DNA of 64,000 bases from Circinella umbellata (Eukaryota > Mucoromycota > Mucoromycetes > Mucorales > Lichtheimiaceae), in the NCBI GenBank assembly GCA_025093555.1, contig JAIWNF010000026.1:636920-700919 (forward strand), read 5' to 3'. Below the pieces are notes generated by a model. That model worked only from the letters and a program-made list of their open reading frames with translations. It did no database searches and was not told the origin of the DNA. Shown here in pieces: positions 27,401-38,881 of this stretch. Positions within the stretch are counted from its first letter, which is position 1, and each line of letters begins with the position of its first letter. The position numbers and the translations under genes are program-made.

Positions 27401-30400
27401 TAGCGCAGCTCGACAAAGTCGTCCTCAAAACACCATCAATCAATACTTGAATCGCCAACAAGAATTCAAAAGATGGTGTATCAAGAAAAATGTTAATGCT
27501 ATCCCTGATGATGGAAAGCTTCACTTTTTCTTGAAAACAGAGGTTGGTTTTATTGCTCATTAGTGTGTTTCGACAAATAAATGTAATTTTGTTACTTAAA
27601 AATCTTATATAAGGTTGCTTTCCGTCCCCACCGAAAGAGAGGAAAAAAAAGAAGTGCACCAGAAGATTCGCATGAGGATGATGCCAATCAGCATTCAAAT
27701 GAACATGGGTCCAATGGTGTCAACAATGCTGACCATGCCGACGATGAGGTCAATGACCTTCCTCAAATCGACACAGCATATCAAGTAATGGATATGATGG
27801 ACGAAATGGATGAAGAGAGAGATGGTTCTAGCTCTAACACTAGCACTACCACTCCCACCAATGATTCATCATCATCCACAATCAACAGCACAAGCATTGA
27901 ATCTGCCATTACTCGACAATTCAATGAATATGCTCAACTCGCTTCTGGGGTACCTGGCAAACGGGTCAGATACTCAACCGTTGAAGCATATGCTGCTGCA
28001 ATTGTTGATCTTTGGGCCGAGCAATGTTTGACGGATAATTCTTTTCGTCCAAGTCCTCGTGGAAAACGAGTGAAAGCATTACTTGACTGGTTGCGTAGAG
28101 AAGACGAAAAAATCGCTCGCGCAAACTTTGATGATAGAGTATGTTTAAGACAACTTATTAAGCAACTTCTTGCTATATGTGTAATGTATAGATAATCTAA
28201 CAAATACATTTATTTTTTAAGGGTGCATTTACCGCTGCAGATGGCTATACCACTCATGCTGAAATGGAGAAAATTGTTGATCAATTTTGGACAAATGGAA
28301 CTGAACTTGGTCTTCGAGATGGTACATCATTTTTATTGCAGCACTACGGTTTGCTTCGCGGTGAAAGTATTCGAAAAATGGAGTTTGCTGATTTGCAATC
28401 GCTTCATTTGGAGGATGAAGGTCCCAGCCAATGTCATGCTTTGGTAATGGTCCTTAAAAAACTAACAAGTTTGGGCGCGTTGAAGTTGCTGGATGTATGC
28501 GAAACAAGAACGTGGCCATTTGTCCTCAAATGATGCTTGCTTGTTACCTTTTCAGTCGTTATGAGATGTCTGGAGAGCAATTTCCTAGCATCAATAAGAA
28601 CGCGGATTGGTTTTTCTACAAGCTCATCAAAGGAACGACGGAGGATCCTCAAAAGGAGTTGTCATACCGTCAGCACCTTAAGGCAATCACAAAAGCATTT
28701 GAGGGAGCTTGTCTCCATTCAAAAGCCAAAACTCATGCTATGCGTGGTGCCGCAGCTCGAATGGCAGAGATTGGAGGATCAAGCGAGGGCGCCATTCGTC
28801 GTGCAGGCCGTTGGAACACAAGTTCATTGACAACAGCCTACCTCACTAACCTTCCCCACGAACTTCTTCGCACCCTTGCAGGTTTTCCAACAGAGCGTGG
28901 ATATTTTTATCTCTCTCGTGCCAATGTTCAACCGTCTCAAGAGCTTTGTAAGAAAATTTTCAAGTTCGTTGACTATTGGCGTCAGAAATTAGATGAAGGT
29001 AATGTTGAACAAGTATCATGTGCCGCCGATATGTTTTTGAAGCTATTGGATAGGCTACGTGTTGTCTTTTTGCAGGACTCGGTTCTTTTGAAAAAGAGAT
29101 ATCCTCAGCATTTTCTTTGGAACCATCCTTTGTTTCAAAGTGAGCTGTATAAAGATTTTGAAAGGTAAATATATTGTTTTTATAAAGATGTGATTCAACT
29201 TTTTTCTAACATACTTTTGTTAGATCTGTTGATGCTGCTGTGGAAATCACTGAAGAACCTGAGCAACTGCAACTGCAAAGAGCAGTACCATTGGTTGCAC
29301 AACATCTTTCTGATATCAATCAGCAAATCGCATCGCGTTTTGATGCTCAAGCTCAAGCCCAAGCCCAGCAAGCCCAACAAGCTGCACAGATGCAGGTTCT
29401 CCAATCCCTGTTGTCTGTTGTTACTCCCTTGCAAGTGCTTGTTCCTCACATCAGCAGCCTTGCAACATTAGCACAGCAAGTCGCTGGCTATACTTCTGGG
29501 CAGGTTCCTTTGACAGTAACCTTGAACTTGGGCAATGTTTCTCAACAACAACCCACTCAAGAACAAACACCTTAACCCACACAACCCACACAACCCACAC
29601 AACCTTCTCCGCAACCTTCCCAGCAACCACAAGAACTACCGCAACCATCACTTACAACAACATCCATCTCTCTCCCTTTTTTTCCACCACCACCACCAGT
29701 ACAGAATTCAGCACCAGCACCAACACCAGATCAATTGCCTGTACCCACTTATAAAATGTCTCGTAACACTGTTACGCTTGATATGCTTTGGCGTGAATGG
29801 TACCATGGCTTGGCTGGCGGTCCTTCTATTGAAGAATTAGAACGCTTGTACCATGTTGCATGGCGTCGAGAAACAAAAGAACGTAGATTTTATAATCGCA
29901 GACGTATCATCATCGAAAGCATTAAAGATTATGCTGCACAACACAGACTGACGAATGAAGCAGCTGTCACGTTATTAGAAGAAAAGCGAAGTAGGCAAAG
30001 AAAAACCTTACACTGGATTGCCGAAAATCCAAGCATTTTTTTCAATAACTAATATCTTTTATTTCAAATTTACTACATTTTTTTCCTAGCTTTCTCTACC
30101 TCCACAAACACATCTTATTGCTTGACAATATTTTAGAATATTTTTGCGTCATATTTTTTTCATTATTATATACACTTTTCTCTTTATATTTTTTTTTCAT
30201 TATCCTATCTTCTCTTTTATTCTTATTTCTTTCATATTTCTTCAGCCTCTCTTTCCAGTTTTCTCTAATTTATAAGCTCATTTGATTATTCTTTAACCTC
30301 AATTTCCTCATGTTCGTCAATCACTATTCATCGTTTTTCTGATTTTTTTTCTAGCTAAGCTGGTCTTCCCCCAAAGCATTGTACCTTTTCTTGCTGATTG

Positions 30401-31403
30401 TTTGGTCACTACCTACAAGTAAGTGGTAAAGAGCAGGTTAAGTATATTTGTCACTTTGGATATTCATGCGTATTTAAATATTAAATTGCACAGTGCTACT
30501 AAATAATTGACAATATATGGATAAAATGATAATCATGATAATCATGATTGTAACACTACTTAGAAAAAAAAATAATTCATTTTTCTAGCTTATATAAACG
30601 ATAATATATATACAAGAACTTTAAGAAATTATAAAATCCATGCTCAGGAAACAAAGTATAGATCAATATCCGTCCTCTTTCCATTCAATCTGCTTATACT
30701 CAAACTAACATCTATAGCAATTATGACCAAAGCACCCTCTTCCATCATAAACTGTAAATCCCTTATATTAAAAAAGTTATATTATTATCATCCATATTCC
30801 AAAATCTACATTGATAAACTAATGATTGTTGTGTTTTCCCAGGAAATGCTATCATTGCTATCAAATTACCAAACTTTTCCCACCAATCCATAGCTATTAC
30901 CTCTCATTTTGTTAAACTCTGAAACTGTTGATGGATCATTAAGTGGTTGTTCTCAATCCTACTTTCTTTTCAATGCAATGGTATCAATTATCGCTTAAAA
31001 TAATGTCGAGAAATATTTCGCCAGGGGTTCATAAAAGAATAAATGATAGGTTCGTCGATCAAGTGCGAAATACAATGAGGATTTACTTAAAAACAATATA
31101 AAAATAATTTATATGAAATATACATCGTAATCTGGTTCGCTTAATACTTTTGTTTGAGGAAGTTCCATGCGCAGTCTTTAATATTAATGACGATCCATGT
31201 TTAGCAATGCATGTACGATCTTCTTGCGTGTTTGGCTCGTACGAACATTTTCTATTGCATTTCGATTGAACATATAACCGAATGCGAAACTGTTGCCTGT
31301 TGATGTGTGTGAATATTCTATCTGCTATGCATGTTCTTAGAACAAGTATCTGTTTGATTTGTTAATCGATTGATTCTTTCTTCCCATCATGAAGGTACCC
31401 ATA

Positions 31404-31434
<31 letters not shown>

Positions 31435-32254
31435 CGATGAGGAAAAAAATAGTTTTTTTAGTGTTATGCAGGCAGGGACTTCTATATTTTGAGTGGGGAC
31501 TTGGAGTGCAAATAAAGCACTTATTTTTCACTTTTGCGTAAAATAATTGGCTTACTATTCCCGACGTCCCTTTGAGTTTGAAATTTTGGGGACTTCGCTG
31601 GACTCAATGGGACTTTGAGGTTTTATAAAAAAAATAAAAAATTGGGAGAAAATCAGAGCTAGCCTAATATATATAACAATGTATTAATTTGTGTAATAAA
31701 TATAGGGAATATCATGAAGAACAAGGTGGGCCAAATCCGAGATTAGGTGATAAACGAGAATCTATAAGTAGTCCAAAAGAAGGAGCAGCCAAGATTCTTG
31801 AAAGTTTTAAAGCAGGTATGTACAGTAAGGCAAGATGAAAGTCTTTTTTTTTTATTAAAAACATGAGTTTAATATATATACGAATAAATCCAAAATGATT
31901 ATTAGCTGGTGATATTAAAGTGACTGCATGGTAAGAACAATCTTGTAATTTATATATTATGTATAAATATATACAGATTATTGCTATTAATAGTTTTAGG
32001 ATAACAAGATCATAAATGTTTTATTCATATATAGTGGTCATGATCATGTTAATGATTATTGCTTGGATCGAGACGGCATTTTTCTCTGCTATGGTGGTGG
32101 TTTAGGTCTAAATGGATATGGTGCAAGTCATCTTGGGTGGCCACGTCGTGCTAGAATATGGGAAGTTTCTGATTGGGGAGAAACTATACAAACATGGAAA
32201 CGGTTACATGATGATTCATTGACGATGATTGATTTTCAAACTATATACCTTTGA
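24414..32254 (+). CDS. Dcr2-like metallophosphatase with MABP-like repeats, host of a Crypton in one intron
   Basis: A secretory protein. An N-terminal hydrophobic stretch (LLSLRLLLLLSLLSTTVTCY) acts as signal peptide or anchor. Six MABP-like repeats follow, each with a W/Y-x-R/K-I/V-x-x-x-L/V-N core (YQRIPIDLN, WTRLNGNLN, YVRIPINLN, WNRVEKDVN, YHKVDVDLN, WTRIPVDLN). The C-terminal calcineurin-like phosphoesterase domain keeps its metal-site motifs: LQLADLHF, VVFSGDN, AVFGNHDDE, FFHIPIW and ACGHDHVNDY. This layout fits the fungal Dcr2 / plant PAP14-29 family; yeast Dcr2 has been linked to Sic1 and the unfolded-protein response. Several short introns are clear. One intron, 26936-31705, is 4770 nt and contains a Crypton. 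Splicing TG to GGAATATCATG restores WEYHEE in phase, so the gene could still work. The donor is weak (GTTCGT). Confidence 0.8.
27222..29575 (+). pseudogene. Crypton tyrosine recombinase (frameshifted)
   Basis: Exons 27222-27542, 27614-28138 and 28222-about 29165, then from about 29224, join in phase apart from one lesion. The N-terminus has a SAM-like core-binding region (NTINQYLNRQQEFKRWC) separated by an acidic/Ser-Thr linker from a second helical region (RYSTVEAYAAAIVDLW). The catalytic domain carries QHYGLLRGESIRKM (first Arg), a HAMRGAAARMAE box (H-x-x-R) and RAGRWNTSSLTTAYL with the nucleophilic Tyr. A run of six A at about 28455-28460 leaves the frame one base short: the reading frame changes from that of 28222 to that of 28497. 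The frame then ends at a TAA at 29573-29575, although the same frame continues into the DNA-binding domain. Both lesions suggest this copy is dead, unless the A-run is a sequencing error. Confidence 0.75.
29576..30052 (+). pseudogene. GCR1_C-type DNA-binding domain of the Crypton recombinase
   Basis: This continues in the same frame as the recombinase after one TAA. It starts with a Pro/Gln/Thr-rich linker and PPPPPV, then a domain with TLDMLWREWYHGLAGGPSIE, ELERLYHVAWRRETKERRFY and NRRRIIIESIKDYAA, the GCR1_C-type helical fold found at the C-terminus of fungal Crypton proteins. The interrupting TAA lies in a CAA-rich stretch, so a C-to-T change is the simplest explanation. Alternatively the domain could start at an internal ATG (29735). 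Confidence 0.65.
30053..31491. other. Noncoding 3' part of the Crypton
   Basis: AT-rich, with a poly-A run at about 31408-31434. No ORF is supported on either strand. Confidence 0.5.
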
Positions 32255-33110
32255 TTCCAATATATCAATTTATGTATATCTACAATATTTTTGCGTTTAA
32301 TAATATAAAAATGAGTGGGGAAAGAAATCCATTTTTTGGTTCTCCCGACACAAAAGTTCAAAAATCCATGTAATTCTTGGTATTTGACCAGTGTAGCTTT
32401 TAACGTTCAATATAATAATCAAAAGTCATTCCATTCCAAAAAGATAAAATAAGAAAGTTTGTAAATACTATAATCTGCTTTTTATGAGTTATATTTTACG
32501 TATCCATGAAGTTAATACACTTACTAAAGTACGTACTTTCAAAGGGACGAATACAATCTTTATAGTAAGCTTTACAGTGTTTACGTAACAATACGTAACT
32601 AATTTAGTTGATCTGGAGTTTTCTGTACGTACCTCTCTGTGATGATGTCTGGATATACATTTTCTAGCTCTATATCACACATTCAGAAGAAAATATTAGT
32701 AGAATATTCACACGGAATGTCAAAACGAAAAGTAAGGATAGATTGGTATTTAGTGCAGAAGCTTCATTATTACAGTATTGTCTTTTTTTTAAGGTACTAC
32801 TTGGAAATTATGCTGTGGGATTCAATGAGCGGGCATAAACTCGAGCTCTCTCCACAACGGGCGAGTCTTTTTCTACTCTTCGATACAATAAACTATACAA
32901 AAAACCCTGTTTCCCTTTCATTTTAGCTAACATGGGCTCCAAAAAAGTAACTGTACCAAAGCAGTTTAACGAATATTTATTCAATTTCAAAACAGAACGG
33001 AATTTATCTTATTTTTTCAATCGTGATATTACCGAATAGACTTACGAACATTATTCTCGTCATTTTGCCTCCAAGAAAAAGGATCACAAAACCATTAAGC
33101 GAATGTACAA
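32255..33110. other. Intergenic, no gene seen
   Basis: 3' flank of the Dcr2-like gene. Open frames here are short and lack recognisable domains. Confidence 0.5.
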
Positions 33111-33382
33111 TAGGGTGTTTCAAAAATCGATGTAAAAAGCATAAATTTCACGAATATTAGTATTAAAAATGCCATTTTAAGTATAAAGGTATTCTATGTT
33201 TAAAAGCCTATCGTTAAGAGTCTACATAAATATTCATGAATTTATATAGAACCTACATTCTTTTACTATCATTTTTAATTAACAAAATCCCTTAAAAGCG
33301 ATTTCTTTTCTGATTAGCTATGTTTCATAATACGCTGCGAATATTTTATTTGTGAATATTTGGGGGGTTTGAGATACCCTAA
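33111..33382. mobile_element. MITE with TAGGGTGTTTCAAA termini
   Basis: Starts TAGGGTGTTTCAAAAA at 33111 and ends TTTGAGATACCCTA at 33382, giving imperfect terminal inverted repeats with TA at both ends (mariner-like target). It has no coding capacity. A second member of the family is at 54769-54910. Confidence 0.55.
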
Positions 33383-33574
33383 TAATGATCTTGAATGGCT
33401 ACGAAAATGTGATCTTCCGATTGAACTGCAAAGATACTTATTGGAAGATTTAAAATAATGTACTGTAAAAACATGGCTGTTCATTTATCCATATATACAT
33501 CTATCTGACTATATCTTCATTAGGCTAATGTCTAATCATATAAATCATAGTTCAATCAAGACAAAGATAAGAAA

Positions 33575-34090
33575 ATTGACGGTATTTAGATTTTCGGCGA
33601 CGCAAGAACGGAAACCCAAAGCACACAAAGCTTTCTATTTCTGTTCCCGGTTGTATATACATTATACTTTCTTCGATACGTTTATACGCCTCCGCGGCAT
33701 AATCCGCGCGGATTTCGTAAACTTTTTCCGTCACATCAACTTTGGACACATACCCTTTCAACCCAGTATCCAAGTTGAACTTCTCAGCAACTGACTTCAA
33801 ATGCGCTGCAACGCCTGGTTCCATTTGAGCTACACTATAGCGCTTAATCTGCTTCTCCATTGCTTCTATTAAGCAATAGAAAATCAAAAACTATGCAGAA
33901 AACTCATAATTTAATGGTAATCACCTTCGGCAAGCTGTACCTGATTTGCCTCGGCAGAATCCAGCTCTTCTTGCCTTTTTGTGAATATGAACAAATTCCA
34001 CCGACAGCGAGCCTTTGTCGTCGTGAGGAGTTTTGCAGCATAGTTTCCCCATCTTTTCTCAACTTCCTCCAAAGAAACTCTAAGCTCTAG
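33575..34090 (-). CDS. Unrecognised two-exon gene or gene fragment, locally GC-rich
   Basis: Two segments splice with GT..AG ends: one covering about 34090-33928, ending AEANQVQLAE with donor GTGATTAC, and one from about 33871 downwards, starting EAMEKQIKRYS. Together they encode a charged helical protein with SLEEVEKRWGNYAAKLL and KVDVTEKVYEIRADYAAEAY. Codon-like composition and CpG-rich sequence (33690-33730) differ from the surrounding AT-rich DNA. No start codon or 5' limit is clear. The family is not recognised. It could be an old gene fragment or part of a transposon. Confidence 0.35.
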
Positions 34091-34805
34091 AGGTAAGGAT
34101 TCTTTTGGTTAAACGATACTCCTTTATGAGCATCCCACATCGTTTCTCAAGAAGCGATGAGCTCTCGAATTTCTACGTATTAATAACACCGTAGGTGGTG
34201 TCAATAATATTACAGGGGGTGACGATAGACAAGAAACAATTAACCGTACCAAAAAGCGACCTCATGAAAATTATGATAGTTATATATAAATATATATATA
34301 TATACTCTCTTTCTCTTTATTTTTAATACAGCATACTGTAATGATATTCTTAAGGCTCCTGTATTGATAATTTCATCAGCCGTTATTTTAAAACGTGCAG
34401 AAAAACAATCACGATCTCGAGCTTTAGCTTAAGCTTAAGCTATTCAACCTATGAATATAATGGGACTATACCAGCAATCACAACAAGGTACGCCCTCAAG
34501 CGAACAACAACAAGAGCCACAGTAATAAGATGTCATTGATCAGTTCTTCTTCGGTAATGGGAGTGCGATGGAGAGCCTTGGATCCAGAACTGTTAGTATG
34601 TTTACCTTAATAACATAAATATCCCCCCACGTCAATCTAGGATTGCCTTCCAAAGAAAATAGTTCCAATGGTATTGTTAATGGTGAATATTGCTCAAATA
34701 ATAAAAAAATGAGATCATTCATGAATGAATAAGAGAATGATAATCCGGAGAAGGTAATATTAGTACTTTCTTTCTCTTCTAATACAATGAAAATTATTTC
34801 TTTTA
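34091..34805. other. Repeat-rich DNA with a small degraded coding patch
   Basis: On the + strand at about 34330-34532 a patch reads LKAPVLIISSAVILKRAEKQ and, after two in-frame stops, a Gln-rich end. It looks like the decayed tail of a gene. Nothing else is supported. Confidence 0.3.
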
Positions 34806-35003
34806 TTTAACGTCTCAAGTGAACACAGCGTCAGGTCTGACATATTTGTTCGAGACAGATTACTAAAAAGCATAGAGAAGAGAAAAGGCCCTGTTGTTAA
34901 CATAGGGAAAAGGTCGAAGGAAGAGGGAACAGTACAAAGAAGAAAAGGGGTCATATTATATTTGAATGTAAGGGTTAAGGTGCTTGGAGTGATATTATTG
35001 AAG
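34806..35003 (+). repeat. SINE-like dispersed repeat, copy 1
   Basis: About 200 bp starting TTTAACGTCTCAAGTGAACAC. It shares CACAGCGTCAGGTCTGA, TTTGTTCGAGA.AGATT and GGAAAAGGT.GAAG blocks with copy 2 (54018-54211) and, in inverted orientation, with copy 3 (38478-38605). It has no coding capacity. The GTTCGAGAC block is vaguely like a Pol III B box, but no tRNA-like fold is evident. Confidence 0.55.
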
Positions 35004-35313
35004 AGAAAGAGGAGTGTGGAGCTAATGGTTTTTTTTATCTTTAAAACTATATCAATGCGTGAATTAGTGGTTCTGTGGCATATCTAGTCTGGTCCAGAAG
35101 GAGGTGGAGGTCAACCTATTTCAATAATGCTTGACGAGGTTCTGAATCAATGTATTGCTGGTGATTTGATCCTGGGTGTTGGTGATGATCAAGTTCTGCT
35201 AAAGGGCGACATAGTGTTGGCCATTTATTTGTAAGCTGTTGGATTTTCGAAGCTGATTTTGGTTTGGAACGGGGTAATTCTCTTTTAATACAGATATACA
35301 GTATTTTGTATTT

Positions 35314-35824
35314 ATGGCTAACAAAGTGCATCAGTGGGTGTTTATGCAAAACGGCTTCTCGTCAATAGGAATGTCCAAATCAATTGATCTAGGGACGCCA
35401 CCAAACAACTCAAATCATGAAAATTGGGAATTGGCGAATAAGTTCCATGAATATAAAGAGGCTGTAATAGAAAAAGAAAAGACGGGAATTCTGAGGCTTA
35501 AATCCAATCCCCATGAAATACTGTGAGTTCTATGGTCTTTTTATCCACCTTGGTTGATGCTAAGTGTTATGAAACACCTCCTCATTCCAATGTTGTCTTC
35601 TTTATAGTGTATTGACACATGTCCTTCTTACTCAAAAAACATATGTTCATTTACAAATAAAAAACATAGGTGACGAAGTCTTGAATAATCCATACAATGA
35701 CTTTGTGGATGAACTAATGGATATCAACAGGGTAAATATCTTTAATACTGCTTTTTATTTTTTTACATTTCTACTACCAACACAGCAAAATTCATCAACT
35801 ACTATGTTGGTTGTTTCTTGGTAG
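35314..35824 (+). pseudogene. Degraded spliced coding fragment, unrecognised
   Basis: Two or three patches have protein-like character: 35314-35526 (ELANKFHEYKEAVIEKEKTG) and about 35606-35731 (YVHLQIKNIGDEVLNNPYND), with possible introns between. No start and no family are recognised. It is likely a remnant of a gene or transposon. Confidence 0.3.
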
Positions 35825-35943
35825 CGTTTAAAACAAGTGGGTGTCAAGAGAAAAAAGATCATTCCTGCACTGTTTGCAAAAATAATGACGAAGAAATTTA
35901 GATCTTTCGAATACTGCTTATTAAGAAGTTTACAAAACATGTA

Positions 35944-37396
35944 CAGTGAACCCCCGTTAATTCCAAGCTTACATACTCCATTTTTGGTGTGAAAATAAAG
36001 GGAATGTGAAAGTTATCTAGACTAGATACAATTAGTTACTTTCTACGACAGGTTAATAATAAATAGATACTGCATATATACACGCCATCACATGTAACGA
36101 TATTTATATCTTATATAAGGCTACGTAAATAAAATAGAAAGTATGTACATCAACTGTAAAATAAATTTTTATGTCTTGCATAAAAGCATATCATATATTA
36201 GATTTTTCATATAAACTAATATGCTTAATATTACACACGAGAACATATGCACTACAACATTCCTGTGCTGATTATATGATTACGGTGTATCACATTTGGT
36301 ATATTGTACTTTCCATTGCAAAAGATATATGTTGATAATTGATGAACCTACTCTGTATATACTCTATGCAAATTCTTGTGGTATTCTAAAATTCGATGAT
36401 CCTGTAACTTGCTCATGTATATTGTCAATGCGGTTTTTATAAACTGACAAAAGTAAAACATTATTCAGGAGAGATATAAAAACACAATTCTTCACCAATT
36501 TAATTTTATGATCTATTTTTTTCTCTACTATCTACTATTATTCAAATAACAGCTACTAACAAATGATTTTAAAATATCGAATAGTGGATAAAAGTCAATT
36601 TAGGAAACATATTCAAATCAAGCAGTATTAGCTCTTTTGAAAGCTAAGATCTTTAAGAACTCAAATTGCTGAATTATGCCTACGTAAGCAATATGTTTTA
36701 TGCCCTAAGCCTCAAATAGGCTGCTTGAAAGACATATACGTATTTCTTAAACTAGAAAACTGTGAATCTGAATACAATTATTTTTGAAATCTACAAATAT
36801 AATAAATTCAATGTATAATCTAATTTTGTAAGCGCGCATATTACTCCCGTTAAGATTTCAACCACCCTGCTTACCTTGAAAGTGAAATAAATGAGAGTGT
36901 GAAATTGTTATTATGTTTATTTTTTTCGTTCCCTTAATTTCTGTGAAATTAATAAAGATATGAAAGTTAACGGATATGAAATTAACGGGGGCCTGGCTCC
37001 CTACCGTGCTGGTTAATACGACTGTCTCCTACTGCAAAGGTACTGGGTTCAATCCGCCTAGTTCCGCCAATAACACTATCAAGAGTTTTGATGCAGCTGT
37101 ACCTGGTTTTCTGTCATTTCTTGCCTGCTGTTCTGTTTCCGCGCTATCTATTTTCCCTTCCTCTGTAACTACTCTCATGGGTGCCATAAGGGCGTTTATT
37201 CGAAAAATAATTAAACAGCAGAAACTCTAGCTTAGTATTCAATATTTGTACATTTCCCTTGTTCAGCATCCTTTCCCTTGTATACGTATCAATCTACTAG
37301 CTGCAACTAGTGGGCCAATTTGTCCCAAAGAGACACCGGGCATTTATGCTCGATAAATAAAAAGAGTTTCACTTATGAAATTAACAGGTTCCTCTG
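35944..37396. mobile_element. Pogo-like non-autonomous element (about 1.45 kb)
   Basis: Left end TA|CAGTGAACCCCCGTTAATT and right end, read inward on the minus strand, TA|CAGAGGAACCTGTTAATTT, flanked by TA. A further inverted copy of CCCCCGTTAATT lies at about 36981-36992, and related GAAAGTTAAC motifs sit nearby, so subterminal repeats or a nested end are possible. There is no transposase ORF. It contains the tRNA-like patch at about 37001-37073. Confidence 0.45.
37001..37073 (+). repeat. tRNA-like sequence (possible SINE head or decayed tRNA)
   Basis: GGTTCAATCC resembles a Pol III B box, and TGGCTCCCTACCGTGCTGG sits at A-box distance. CTCCTAC could be an anticodon loop, but the arms do not pair well. 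It is not a functional tRNA as far as can be seen by eye. Confidence 0.25.
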
Positions 37397-38881
37397 TAAA
37401 TAATTGCTGATTAAAAAAAAAGAGAGAGAAAGAAAAAAGATTCGCCTCACTAACATATATCTCTCTTGAACATTAGTGTGGAAGATTTAAAGCTCGAATA
37501 TCATCTAAAGCACTGTCTAAGTTCATGGTTGTCTTCTTTCTTGTTATTATTTACTTATCGTGGTGGTTGCTAGTTCAGAACACGTGTTAAATCAAGAATA
37601 AATTAAATTGTGTGTGCAAGAAAGACTTGAAATAAGACTTACATGATTATCTATGTACCTTTTTGAAATTAATTTGTTACTGTAGAACGTGGCAAGTATA
37701 AGGGATTTCTCAATATTACCAGGTACTTACAAGTTGTTGCCACGCTTGTGATTTTTTGTTCGTGGTTAAAGTTGAGCTTCACGGGAGACGGTTGAATTCA
37801 ATATAATTTCTTTTTAAAATAAGTCTCGATAAAACAAAAGAACATACTGACTTTTATAAGATGATCCCCTGAGAAGGCTCACGAGGAAGACAATTATTTC
37901 TGGCACGAGAGACAAGCATACGATTATGAGCACGTTTTCCATAGGAAATAGAATTTTTATTTTCAGTTGAAGGCGACAACTAATTACCTGCCGTATATGA
38001 AAGATAATCGGTTGCGGGATATGGCAGGCAATAGGCTGCTATGCGAAAAATATACAATACAGCCCCTGTATCATATACCGACCTATTCTTGCTTTTCACT
38101 TTGAAGTTCCGTATGTTTATTCAAATAATATGTATTTTGATTGTATAATATAGAGCTAGGAAATGAATATTGTATATCCAGGCACCATTATAAAGAGATG
38201 CACAAAACCCCACAGCAGCTAAAGTAATTATTGGTACGTAGACACTGTGAAGGTTGTATTCATCACTCTTAAACCCACTTTAGTAAGTGTCCTAGTATGG
38301 ATTTTATTTTAGGGAATGATCTTTAATTATTATATGAACGTTGAATTAACTATACTGGCCAAACAGAAATTACGCCCAAGTACCAAGAATCATATGGATC
38401 TTTGACCGAAATCCTATCGGCAAGATCAAAAAATGAAATTCTTCTCCTCGATTTTTATAATCCTAAACGCAAAACACTGTACCTCTCTCTCTCTCTTCTA
38501 CGTCCTTTTCCTAGCCACCACAGCAGGGCTTTCATTTTTGTTCATAAACGTACATGAACTGTTTAAAACAAATATGCTAAACCTGGCGCTGTGTTTAAAA
38601 GGAAGGCATTACAAATTCTCACATAGTCTCTCAGCCTGATTTTTAATATTTAATCTTCTTTCCAGTTACAATAGCATAGTTATAGGAAATGAAAAATAAA
38701 GCTTTTTATTATGAAAGAAATTGTAGTTTTGCGGGTCTACATTGAAGTGCTTTAGTATTTCGAACAAGAACTACCATTTTAATTTCTCTTTGTTGGCTAT
38801 AATTATTTTAATAACGTATCAAAAAGTTATATTAGTATTGTTACACAAAAATGATGCAGAACTCTCTTCCACTGGTTTTTT
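37397..38881. other. Repeat-containing intergenic DNA
   Basis: Contains SINE-like copy 3 and otherwise no supported gene. Downstream flank of POP1. Confidence 0.45.
38478..38605 (-). repeat. SINE-like dispersed repeat, copy 3 (inverted)
   Basis: Read on the minus strand it contains AACACAGCGCCAGGTTTAG, CATATTTGTT, GCCCTGCTGTGGTGGCTAGG and AAAAGGACGTAGAAG, matching copies 1 and 2 in order. It is diverged and partial. Confidence 0.45.

Larger units (their letters stand above)
27037..31509 (+). mobile_element. Crypton-type tyrosine-recombinase transposon in an intron
   Basis: The element sits wholly inside the Dcr2-like intron, in the same orientation. It encodes a tyrosine recombinase followed by a GCR1_C-type DNA-binding domain, the usual fungal CryptonF plan. 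An inverted pair lies near its limits: 27037-27053 (GCACTCAAGTCCCCACT) and 31492-31509 (AGTGGGGACTTGGAGTGC), differing by one inserted base. Further GGGACTT-type copies lie at 27058-27067, 31475-31481 and 31568-31622, so the right boundary may extend to about 31622. Classical Cryptons lack long terminal repeats, so these may be recombinase binding arms rather than true ends. The 1.4 kb downstream of the coding part has no ORF of note. Confidence 0.75.

Noticed and set aside
27162..27698. Minus-strand ORF across the start of the Crypton recombinase
   Set aside because: It is a shadow of the plus-strand coding exons and crosses an intron; no domain is recognisable.
37001..37073. Functional tRNA gene
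   Set aside because: A B-box-like motif is present, but acceptor, anticodon and T arms do not pair acceptably by eye.
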